From NCBI GenBank assembly GCA_021234535.1, contig CM037845.1:3810501-3874500 (forward strand): a stretch of DNA of 64,000 nucleotides, read 5' to 3'. Shown in pieces: positions 38,101 to 50,100 of the stretch; position 1 is the stretch's first letter, and every line of letters begins with the position of its first letter. The position numbers and the translations under genes are program-made. A model generated the notes under the pieces. The model was not told the origin of the DNA. It did not search any database and saw nothing but the letters and a program-made list of their open reading frames with translations. Source of the stretch: Stichopus chloronotus (Eukaryota; Echinodermata; Holothuroidea; Aspidochirotida; Stichopodidae).

Positions 38101-41100
38101 TCAACATCTGCCCCAGAGGATAAAGAGTCCAGCACACCACCCGCCCCAGAAGAGACTCCACCACTTCCAGAAGAAAAAACAGAAACTAGCTTCAATTCGG
38201 TGAGAAAATAAACATAGTCCCTTGGAGAAGCACAGTGTGAGGATCTGTTCTCTCTATGAGCTTTGTTTTCATCCGAAAATTGACACCATTGTGTGTTGGT
38301 GCTGTTATGTTTTAACATGTATCCATTTAAATTAAATCATGAGCTGTTTCAAGGGAGCCCATATCTGGTAAATGTTTAAACAGTGTTCATGCATAAACAT
38401 GTAAATTCATGCGTGAACATTGTTGTTCAGTCAGGAATAATTTACAAGATAGAAATGAAATTTTCATCGATGTGGCACCCGCTTTTATGTGTAAGTTTAT
38501 GCACATATGTCATTTTCTACCTCCAGTGTTGTTATCACCAAAATCAGTGAGTCATTGTTTACTTTCAATGAATCATTTCTCATCTTCACTCTTTTAAAGG
38601 CTCTTTTGGAATTCGACTATGGAGATGAAGAGGAAGAAACAGAAACCAAGAAACCATCTCCACGCAAAGCAACCCCTCCACCTGAGATGCCACCTCTCCC
38701 TCCACAGATGCCTCCCCCTCAGCAAACACCACCCCAGATGCCCCCTCAGGTTGTTTCTCATGTCCCTCCAAACATCCCTCCACCAGTTTCACTACCAGCA
38801 GAAAAACTGCCCGGTCCTCCCCCAGCTGCCCCCATGTAAGTACCTTCCCAGAGTCTTTGGTTTGGTACAGCAGCCCCTTTTTTGATTCCTTGCCGTAGGC
38901 AGGGGAATCTATGCAGTCCTGATGTGTGTGTGTATGTGTGAGTGTATACGTGTGTGTGTGTGATGGTTGCTCGTAAACACTCTATCTCAAGAAGGGTAAC
39001 TCTGAGTAATTTCATTTTTGGCATGTAGGTTGCCCATATTGAGTAGATGATCCCTATTGTTTTTGGTGTCCAAATCTTGCATATTAATGAGGTTATGGGG
39101 TAAAACATAAAAATGTTAAGACTGCCATAGTTCCTTATCCGTGGGTCATATTTGTTTTAAACTTGATAAGGTTGTCTGTCATTAACAGGTTCACGACCCT
39201 GTGAAATTTACCGCTTATCAATGGAGAGGAAGGGATAATTTTTCACTATAAAACAATAATAATAGCCTAAACACCATTATTGTGGTTATTATAAACTACC
39301 GTACAAATTAGTTGAAAAGCATATGGGCTACATTTTCTTATATTAAGTGGATGATCTCTTTTGTTTGTAGTGGAGGTCAAAGGTCATTTGAAGTCACCAG
39401 AGGCTTTTTGCTCCAGATTTAAGGCTACAGTACTGCATTTGTAACTTAGTGAGTAACTTCTAGTGTGAGGGGCCTCCGATAAGTTGTCCAGAGAGATAGT
39501 CTTGGTATGGGGGGTCATGGGGTCAGATAGACAAGGTGGCATTAATTCATGCATTGGAATGTTAATGGGTTTATAAAAAAATGAAGAAAATAAAAAACCA
39601 TCCGTTCTGTCATTTATTTGGATAATATCAATATCCAGAGGAACAACTGGTAGCAGAACAAGGTTTCTTAACAATCAAATTGGAGTGCTTTCAGTCATAT
39701 TTCACACTGTCGGAAAGGATGGAGGAAGCAAAAATATTGAGGAGAAATCATAACTTAGGGTCAGCTTACGAGGACTTTGAGTGTGTTAAAAGGTACTTGT
39801 AACAAGGAAGAAATTATCGCAGAGTCGATAAAGGAAAATTTGCAAAAGGCAGAGCGCCAATTTGAGGCAGTGGAAGAGGTTCATGCTGATCTGGCTGGGC
39901 TGTTGTCTGATGAAGCATTTGAGCAAGCAGAAAGCTGGATATTGGAATGCCAAAAGCATTACACTGAGGAGAGGGAGGAAGCATTGAAAAAGTCAAAGGA
40001 GGAAATTGAGTTTCAAAGTAGCATTGGAATTACCCAAGGCAGAAATTCCACCATACAATGGAGACCCAAGAACGTTCTGGTCGTTTATGAAGAATTTTGA
40101 GGTAAATGTGGCAGACAAGCTGAGTTCAGATGAGGTAAGGTTGAGTTATTTGATTCAACTAACAACAGGCAAGACTAGAAGCAGCATTGATTACTGTGTG
40201 TTTCTTGGAGCTCAGAGATAATGTTGACTGATGTCATACTCATACTGTACTTGATGTGTGGGTTGTATGGCCTGGGTAGGTGATCCCTATTGCTTTTGGT
40301 GGACTTCAAATGTCGCGGTAATTTTAGGTCACCAAAATAAAGGTCATTTTGGGTTAAAGGCTTGTGGTGTATCAAGAAAAATAACTGCAGTTGATCTTAT
40401 ACTTGTCACGTGAATAATTCATGTTTGTTGTAATATAACCATGTAGCAAGGAATCACAAAGCCTTTTGGCTTTCTGGTTCCTTCTTAAAGAATAGGCTAG
40501 GCAATATTCAAAATATTCTCGTAAAGTCCATAAGAATGTGAAACTACATGTCAACAACTTTCAATCTTCTCTGAGTCTTTGCGTGTGGATGTGGATCGTT
40601 GAAAACGCCGAAATCTTTGAATAGGCCGACAGAGCTTTTGATGAAGAAGTCGCACAGAAACAAGGGACCTCAAAACAGTGACTTGTTCAACTACTTTGTT
40701 TGTTGTCAGTGTTTGAAGGAAAGAGAGACGGAGGGAAAAATCACATGTCACAAAACCTGAAAGGGAACTATGCCATCATCTTCCAGATATTTGATTGTAA
40801 AAAATTGTCTGGACATTTTTGTTGGCGCTACAAAAAATTCAGACTTTTCAAGAAAGAATAGTAGTCAATCGCTGTTACTTGAATCATTCATGCAAAAATG
40901 GGGCATTAACAGTGTTTTTGTGTTTTCGCTATGATATATTCTTCAGAATTTGTGTTTCACTGACAAATTTTCAACTAATATTCCACCGTTAAATGTATGG
41001 GTATTCTATCAACAAAACCCCAAACTTTATTGATCTCTCAGGTTCATCATTTGCTTTTTTCCTGTCAGTTGTTTCCTTGGTTTGACAAATTCAATGAATG

Positions 41101-44100
41101 AAAATGACCTTACATAGTACTGATATTGCTGAAATGCATGATTGTAAAATAAGAAACACCCCCCCATCTGTTAAAGGAAAAAGCTCCAGAAAATATTAAT
41201 CTGCCTTTAAATGCAGTCATTGTGGCAATGATTTGTTGTCAAAGTTGTAGTTTTATGAAAAGGTTCTGACACACTTGTTCATATTATTATTTTTATCACA
41301 AGAATCATCATTAACAATAAGCTTTGCAAATATTTTTGTAGGGTCTCCAACCTTCAGGCTAGTTTGGAGGCAGTGCAGAAGTTAACGGATGAACTGAACC
41401 ATGCCCAGAGTCAACAAGAACAGATGCAAAAGTACATGCAACATACAGACCAACAGATACGGCAACAGATCCCCCCACCGGGGCATCCTCCACCAGGGCA
41501 TCCCCCACCAGTGCATCCTCCACCAGTGCATCCACCACCAGGGCATCCTCCAGGCCATCCTCCACCTCTGCCAGAATTTTTCCATCAGAGACCGCCGTTT
41601 CCGATGCCTCCTCCATTTCAACCGCAGCTGCCCCCAGCCCCCCAACAAGCAGCTGAACAATATCAACCAGTGAGTGATTTGGTTGATGTAAAAAAAAAAG
41701 AGAAGGATTTTGTTTTTGTTGCTATCAAACTCTGTTGAGGTAAAGATGGTAGATAGATTAGATGAGAAGTAATCAACCTTCTTGAAGTAAGGGGCCACCT
41801 TGAACTTAACGGCAGATTGTACTGTAAAGTAGATCATAAGCCCGCCACAATCTGTATCCTTCTCTTTCATAGTATCTTTATTGTAATACAAATATTGTAT
41901 GAATGAAGTAGTAATATGCAGACAAGTCCATGGCAAGGTGAAGAATGCAAAAAAATGAAAAAGCAGGATTATCAGCATATTCAGGGAGTATAAGATTTGA
42001 CAACAAATAGTTAGGGCCTATCACAAGTTTTTATATCAGTATCCTCTTTTGTTTCTTGTACCCTTTGTTTTCTCTTTATTTCTTGTTTTTATTCAAAAGG
42101 AGTTTCGAGGGCTGCATGATGAAGTGAAACTTCCTCAATTGTCGTTATTGTACATCCTTAACAGTAATATACAAAAGGTCGAAAGAAAAAAAAAAAAGAT
42201 TTACTTTTCCTCTCATTATGCAATTTTAGATACATAATTCCTTATGTCATACTCTTTTTTTTTTTTGACAATTGCAGGAATTTCCTTCAGATGATATTAT
42301 GCCACATGCGGTTACTTCTCCCCGTGCCATGGTGTCTGATGATGCTCCAGTTGTCGTCATTGAAGAGTCACCTCCCAAAGATGATGGTAGAGGCAGGTGA
42401 GATGGGAGTGTGATATTAATTAAGCTGAAAAGTTATCAGATACGCATCTGGCTGCGCGAAATGTTTGCTTTTCTGAGAGAAAATGTCCATTAATCGAAGT
42501 TATTGTAGGAATCACCCTTTGACTTATCTTTCGTGTTACTGATACTGAATTGAATCCATCTGGAGCACCATTTGTCATGTAGCAGAAAAAGTAAAAAACT
42601 TGTTAAGCATGCTAGGTGACTTTTTCTTTTAAAATAATAAATGGTGGTCACACTGAAAAGTATAGTTTCGTAGAAGGTGAAAGAAGATTTTTGATTCCTT
42701 GCCGTAGGCAGGGGAATCTATGCAGTCCTGATGTCGTGTGTGTGTATGCGTGTGTGTGTGTGTGACATTTGCTCGTAAACACTCTATCTCAAGAAGGGTA
42801 ACTCTGAGTAATTTCATTTTTGGCATGTAGGTTGCCCATATTGAGTAGATGATCCCTATTGTTTTTGGTGTCCAAATCTTGCATATTAATGAGGTTATGG
42901 GGTAAAACATAAAAAATGTTAAGACTGCCATAGTTCCTTATCCGTGGGTCAGATTTGTTTTAAACTTGATAAGGTTGTCTGTTATTAACAGGTTCACGAC
43001 CCTGTGAAATTTAATGCTTATCAATGGAGAGGAAGGGATAATTTTTCACTATAAAACAATAATAACAGCCTAAACACCATTATTGTGGTTATTATAAACT
43101 ACCGTACAAATTAGTTGGAAAGCATATGGGCTACATTTTCTCATATTGAGTAGATGATCTCTTTTGTTTGTAGTGAAGGTCAAAGGTCATTTGAAGTCAC
43201 CAGAGGCTTTTTGCTCCAGATTTAAGGCTACAGTACTGCATTTGTAACTTAGTGAGTAACTTCTAGTGTGAGGGGCCTCTGATAAGTTGTCCAGAGAGAT
43301 AGTCTTGGTATGGGGGGTCATGGGGTCAGATAGACAAGGTGGCATTAATTCATGCATTGGGATGTTAATGGGTTTATTAAAAAAAATGAAGAAAATAAAA
43401 AACCATCCATTCTGTCATTTATTTGGATAATATCAATATCCAGAGGAACAACTGGTAGCAGAACAAGGTTTCTTAACAATCAAATTGGAGTGCTTTCAGT
43501 CATATTTCACAATGTCGGAAAGGATGGAGGAAGCAAAAATATTGAGGAGAAATCATAACTTAGGGTCAACTTACGAGGACTTTGAGTGTGTTAAAAGGTA
43601 CTTGTAACAAGGAAGAAATTATCGCAGAGTCGATAAAGGAAAATTTACAAAAGGCAGAGCACCAATTTGAGGCAATGGAAGAGGTTCATGCTGATCTGGC
43701 TGGGCTGTTGTCTGATGAAGCATTTGAGCAAGCAGAAAGCTGGATATTGGAATGCCAAAAGCATTATACTGAGGAGAGGGAGGAAGCATTGAAAAAGTTA
43801 AAGGAGGAAATTGAGTTTCAAATTAGCGTTGGAATTACCTAAGGCAGAAATTCCACCATACGATGGAGACCCAAGAACGTTCTGGTCGTTTATGAAGAAT
43901 TTTGAGGTAAATGTGGCAGACAAGCTGAGTTCAGATGAGGTAAGGTTGAGTTATTTGATTCAACTAACAACAGGCAAGACTAGAAGCAGCATTGATTACT
44001 GTGTGTTTCTTGGAGCTCAGAGATAATGTTGACTGATGTCATACTCATACTGTACTTGATGTGTGGGTTGTATGGCCTGGGTAGGTGATGCTCATTGCTT

Positions 44101-47100
44101 TTGGTGGACGTCAAATGTCGCGGTAATTTTAGGTCACCAAAATAAAGGTCATTTTGGGTTAAAGGCTTGTGGTGTATCAAGAAAAGTAACTGCAGTTGAT
44201 GTTATACTTGTCATGTGAATAATTCATGTTTGTTGTAATATAACCATGTAGCAAGGAATCACAAAGCCTTTTGACTTTCTGGTTTATGTACAAAACTATT
44301 ACTGCCTTCCTGTTGGTTAAGTAGTCTGTATGTGATGGCTTCACGGGGCAAGTCCAGTAAATTTACTACAGGCCCCGAATCTGTCCTGGTAAAATTGTCT
44401 CACTCAGAAACAAAATGAAGTGTTTATTCGCAGGGCCAATCACAATACTCTTTGGGTTAGGTTAGGGTTATCTTGAATGGTAATTGGCATTCAGCGATTG
44501 GCATACAGCGAGGCATGGGTGCTCAGGCACACCTCACACAGCTGCCCTTGGGAATAGGCCCCACCTTTCTGTTAGCATATATTCATTTATGCATCATAAC
44601 ACTAGGTTCAGAGAAATAGTAGTCTGACCCACACTTTATTCATGCATAAATTGATTATGTTATGAGTTGTTTATCAAGCAACCTGCATGCAGGCAACTGC
44701 CATTGTTCCGTGCACTTTGAAACTCTATGGGCATACTTATGACTTTGCAGGGTGCAAGATTTCAGGAACTGCCAGTCTAGATTCAGGGGTAAAGTACACC
44801 ATGTTATCCAGTGTGGAGTAACATTGCATTGTTATACTTCGTGAGAAAAAGACGACATCTTAAACAAAGCTGTTAACCCAATTTGTCCGTTGTGTAGTTT
44901 ATAGCGTTGTATCGCATCTTACACAGATCCAAGTCACCGAGGAAGAAGCGTTCAAGATCAAGATCTAACAGCAGGTCCAAGAGTCCACACTCGAAGAGTA
45001 GGCACAGGTCCAAACGACGCCACAGGTCCAGGTCTAGGGACAGAGATAGGTCCCGGGGACGAAGGTCGAGATCACGATCCAGAGAGAGGGACCGATCGAG
45101 GAGGAGAGACAGGGAAGGCGATCATCGGAGCAGAAAGGATGACGACAGAGAGAGGAAAAAGGGATTCCCATCCATCAAAGACAGGAAAGCTAGCGGTTAG
45201 TAAAACTGCCATGAAAAATAGAAGCCAAACAAAATGTCACATAGGCATGTGATCTAAACCATTAATGGTAGACTTGGTAGTCATAACTGGTTTCCTTTGC
45301 TCGTGGTCTACGATGGGAATGCTGATAGTCACTAGTTTTTCGTGCTGTGGTCTTGCTTGATCAGGTGCAGTGAATCTAGTTTTTAGAAAATGAACATTGT
45401 TTGAGGTACCTCTACTCGATGACTTGTATCCAGTCATAATGAATAAAGTTCTGAGATGACAGAAAAACGTTAAAAATTTTCCTTGGTGATTTATGATAAA
45501 TAATTAGACTCTTAGAAATGGATTTTAACTCTTGCAAAATGTTGTTAACATTCATGTCGTTTATTAACCAAATTCTAACCAATGATGATATCCATGTGAG
45601 GTTATAGATGATGTCTGTTATCTTAAATAAAGCAAGCTAATTAAATTAGTACCAGATAATCTGAAAAGGCATTTTTTGTGGCTAGTTTGGACTAATATGT
45701 GGGATGTAATTAACTAGAGGAAAAGGCAAGTTAATTGAGAAATGATAATTGTAAACCATTTAAATCTACTTCTTGGATAAAAATGTTTTTTTTACTTTAA
45801 TAAGACTCAGTAAAAGTCCCAGGGGGGATAACTAAAGTTCAGGAATGATCTGAAATCCGTTACTGTGTCTGTTTCACTTCTCAAATAGTGTGCAGTCTGA
45901 CCATATGGCTCGGGCGACTACCAAAATCAGTGACGGAGAATGAAATCCGACGACTGGTAGAGGAGCATGGCGGTGGTGAGGTGAAATCTGTTCAGGTAAA
46001 TTATACAGGGATTTGTATCTGAAGGTGGTAGGTATTATGGTGAGGAGATCATAACACAAAAGTGTAAAAAGGTGGCCATTAAAATGCCCAAGTTGCTTCT
46101 CTTTGGAAGAAGAGAATGTTTGCTGAGTAGAAGTTATTTCATATTGTATCAGATAATCTTGAGAACTAATACCCTGATCACAGCAAGAGAAGAAGAAGTT
46201 AAGAGTATGAAAGTGGAAGCAATAGTTTGCAGTTCCATTTGAAGCAAGCATCTGACATCAATCAATCAATGTATCAATCAATCAACCAATCATTGTTTGT
46301 ACATATTGTAATAATTTATGTTATAAGTGATATTTCTTAGGAATAGTAGTAGTGTTATTTTAGTTTTGCTGTTTTATGGTGGCCACCTTTTCATGAATGC
46401 GGTAAGTTTAATTCATCTCACCTTCTATTTTCCTATAAGGCCAGATCAATTGCATGAATACTTTACTTACAAGCAAGTCATCCATTTGTATACATATCAT
46501 AATAATTTGTGTAGTAGTTGATATCATAGCATTAAAAGTAATAAGAATGATTCTAATTTAGGTATTATATGGAGCATTTCTACCCATATAATCCATCTTG
46601 GGTAATATTAACCTATTGAACTAGATTACATGAATATTTTCCTTACGTTTGCAATGTTTGTTTCATTCCAACAGATCGTCTCTGCGAGGGGATGTGCATA
46701 TGTCTTAATGGCAGATAGGTTAGAGGCAGCCAAGATCCTCGATAATCTGAAGTATGCAAAATTACATGGATCAAACCTCAAGGTAAGAGCACTGATCAAA
46801 TTATACTGACAGAATCCCCCCCTTCCCCCTCTCTCCAATCCTACAAAGGAAATGTGAGACAAAAATGAGAGGTTCAATAGAAAATAAAATAGATACACAA
46901 ACCAGATAGTAATCTTGGATTCCATAGCTTCAGTCAAACGTTTTGGGTCAGATAAAGTTTCATGACTTGTTTGCACAGTAACAACATCAAGATGCTTTCG
47001 CAAGATTCTTTTAGTTACTGTGTTAACTGCACTAAACTGTTTCGTCACTAAAATGTCGATGACAACACTGTTTTGGATGAAAATTCTGTTTTGGCAAATT

Positions 47101-50100
47101 TGTTGAAGACTCTGTAGATTATGAGGCATTTCTCAAATCCTCCATTCCCCACACAAGCAAAATATGCATCATCAAAATCTGAGACTGGTGAATATCATTT
47201 TGATCAATGTCATTTTAAGTTGATTATCTGACCCGTAACTATTGAAAGGGTGGCTGTACAGGACAATCGAAGATTGAAACATGTTCTTGATAGTAACAGT
47301 TAGTTTTCATTCCAACCACCTCGTCAGAGGACAAGTGGAATAAGGGAAGTATCTTCTCTGTAAGCTTGTTGTGAAAATTCATTAGCCAATGTCACAATTG
47401 ATAGCTTTAGTCCTAATCATTTTAAAACACAAATTATGCAAGATTTATAACAGTGGTAAACATGTCAACAGTGTACTACCTTGTCTGGGAATGGGAGGGG
47501 GGTCAGGGGCTACCTGCCCCTTGAGTGAGAATTACAGTCCCTCTGAAACAGCAACTGCCTCCTTAAGAGAGTAATGCCCCCCCCTACAAAAAAAAAAGCT
47601 CAGTTCAGCCCAAAAAATTAGACTACAATAGACTGCTTCCATTTCAAACAGCCCTAGAAATCATCTTTAAGTTGCACCATTTTTATTATTATTGACCCAA
47701 ATATTAAAAATTTCTGGAGGGGAGGTTGAACCCCCACCCTCTCACCTCTCTCTGGAGATCTCTTCATAATCGCCTCTCTCTCTTGGAACTCAGTGGAGAG
47801 CATATGTATTTTGAAATTTGCATGCATTATCCAGTATTCAGAATGTGTGTGCATCTGAGGTTATTGGTCTGTTTCAACACATTGAAATTATGACAAAACA
47901 AATGAGAATGTGAAACCTCAAAAGCTTCAGCCCTTATTTTAGTCATGGGAAGGTGGATTTGAAATTTGTTTGTATTCAGGACATATTTCATTGCATACTT
48001 ACTGGTTTTGATGAAAAGAGAAACCCACGCGGTCATGACTTTGTATATGTGTTTGCATGTGTGTATGTGCATACGGGTTTGTAGAGGGTCACCGAAGGGG
48101 GACACACACAAGAACTTTGAGCTTGTAACTGGAAATACTCGGAAAAACAAGAATATCCCCGTTTCTGGATATTTTAAGATAAAGCAAACTGGGGTATCAG
48201 ATATGTGCCATCAACTTTAAAGGTCAATCTGACTTTTTCCCCAGTTACCTATTCTATGGATCTACACCTGTGTATAGGGGTATATGTGTGTAAAAGGACA
48301 TACACAGAATCCCGTTTCTAAGGTGAATGGGGAATACATACCAGTAAACTGGTGATGTTATCTGCAGAGTGGGATATTTGAATTACGAGAGGAAAAGTCC
48401 ATGTTGTCATAAATGGGTTTGTTTGTATGTGTGCATGTGTGTTTGTAATGCCAGCATGTTATCACAATATTTCAAAGAGGGAAACTCAGACAGTTCTCAA
48501 ACTTGGCACACAGATGTCCAATGTTAAGAGTAAGAAGCTTAGTGTTTTTGGTGTAGGTCAAAGGTCGTCTTAGGTCACCAGAGGTCAAACACTGAAAATC
48601 TTTTGTGAACACAACATCTCAATATAGGAATGATGGATACTTTCATTTCACACTTAGTATGTGGGTTTGTTATATTGAGAGAAAAAAAACCCTGTTGTTT
48701 TTGGTGGAGATCAAAGGTCATCAGAGGTCAAACACTGAAAATCTTGTTAAGATGTGTCTCAAGGTAGGAGTAATGCTCATTTGCAGCATGTTAATTAGTC
48801 ATATTAAGAACAGAAAGTTAATGTTTTTGGTGGAAGTATGGAAACTTTTGATAATTTAGTTAATGAAGGTATTACGTTAAGTAGAAGAGGCAATTTGTCT
48901 TTGGTGGAGGTCAAAGGTCATATGAAGTCACCAGAGGTCTAACACTGAAAATCTTGCTGACAAATTTTTTCAAAGTAGAAATCACAAAAACATTTAATAT
49001 TTAGCATGTCAGTGTATTCCATTAAGTAAAGGCACCTGTAGCTTTATTGGTAGAGGTTAAAGGTCATCTGAGATCAGCAAAGGTCAAACATTGAAAAAAA
49101 TGTTAACACAATATTTCAAGGTAGGTATCATGGAAACTTTTGATATTTAGCAGCATAATGCATTACATCAAGAAGAAAACCTATTGTTTTTGCTGATGGT
49201 CAAAGGTCATCTGGGATCAATAGAGGTCAAACAGTGTAAACACATTATCTCAGGAAGGTAAGCTTGGACAGATTTCCTATTTGACACATAGGTTTACCCT
49301 ATTGAGTACAAACGCCTATTGTTTTTTGTGGCGGTCAAAGGTCAGCCTGGACCAGAGTGGTCAGAATTTTAATATGTTATGAACATGATATCTCAAGAAG
49401 GGAAGCATGGACTGCTCTGATTTGGAGTTTGAAGTTCTGCCTTATTGAGCAACAGTAGCCTGCTGCTTTCTGCTGAGGCAAATGGTCATTTAGCATCAAC
49501 TGGGGTCAAGTTGTGAAAACCTTGTAAACATTAAGAGTGGCTTGGACAGACCTCATATGTGATTTTCAGATGCACCTCATCAGGTGCAAGAGGCCAGCTG
49601 ATTTTGGTAGAGGTCAAATATCATTTGGTGTCAACATGTCCTCACGATATGCAAGATGCCAGATTCAAAATACTTATAATTGAATCATTGAAACCTTTAA
49701 TGCCTTTGGGCTTTCTGGTTTCTCTTTGCTTTATTGTATACACTCTTAAGGCATGCATAGCCTGTGACACTTTATGTAGCCTGTGACACTTTTCCCTTTG
49801 CAACTGCAATACCTGTAAAAAATTACAGTAATGTAATAAAAATATTTGTAGTTGTTAATGCGCAAGACCTTAAGACCTATTTAAATAAGTAGTTGATTGT
49901 AAGCATTGTTCTCCCATAGCAATTTTAAATAAGTCAGCTAATTGATCTATTATGACTTCAGACCAGAGTATTTTCTGAATTATTCTTCAACAGATTGATT
50001 GGGCCCCTGGTGTTGGAGTCAAGGACAAAAAGTATAAAGATTACTGGGATGTTGATAGAGGAGTCAGCTACATACCTTGGGATTCCTTTCCGAAAGATCC

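Noticed and set aside
42101..42157. Possible extra SCAF8 exon after CAAAAG at 42100
   Set aside because: No pyrimidine-rich acceptor or donor, and exons 8 and 9 join in phase without it.
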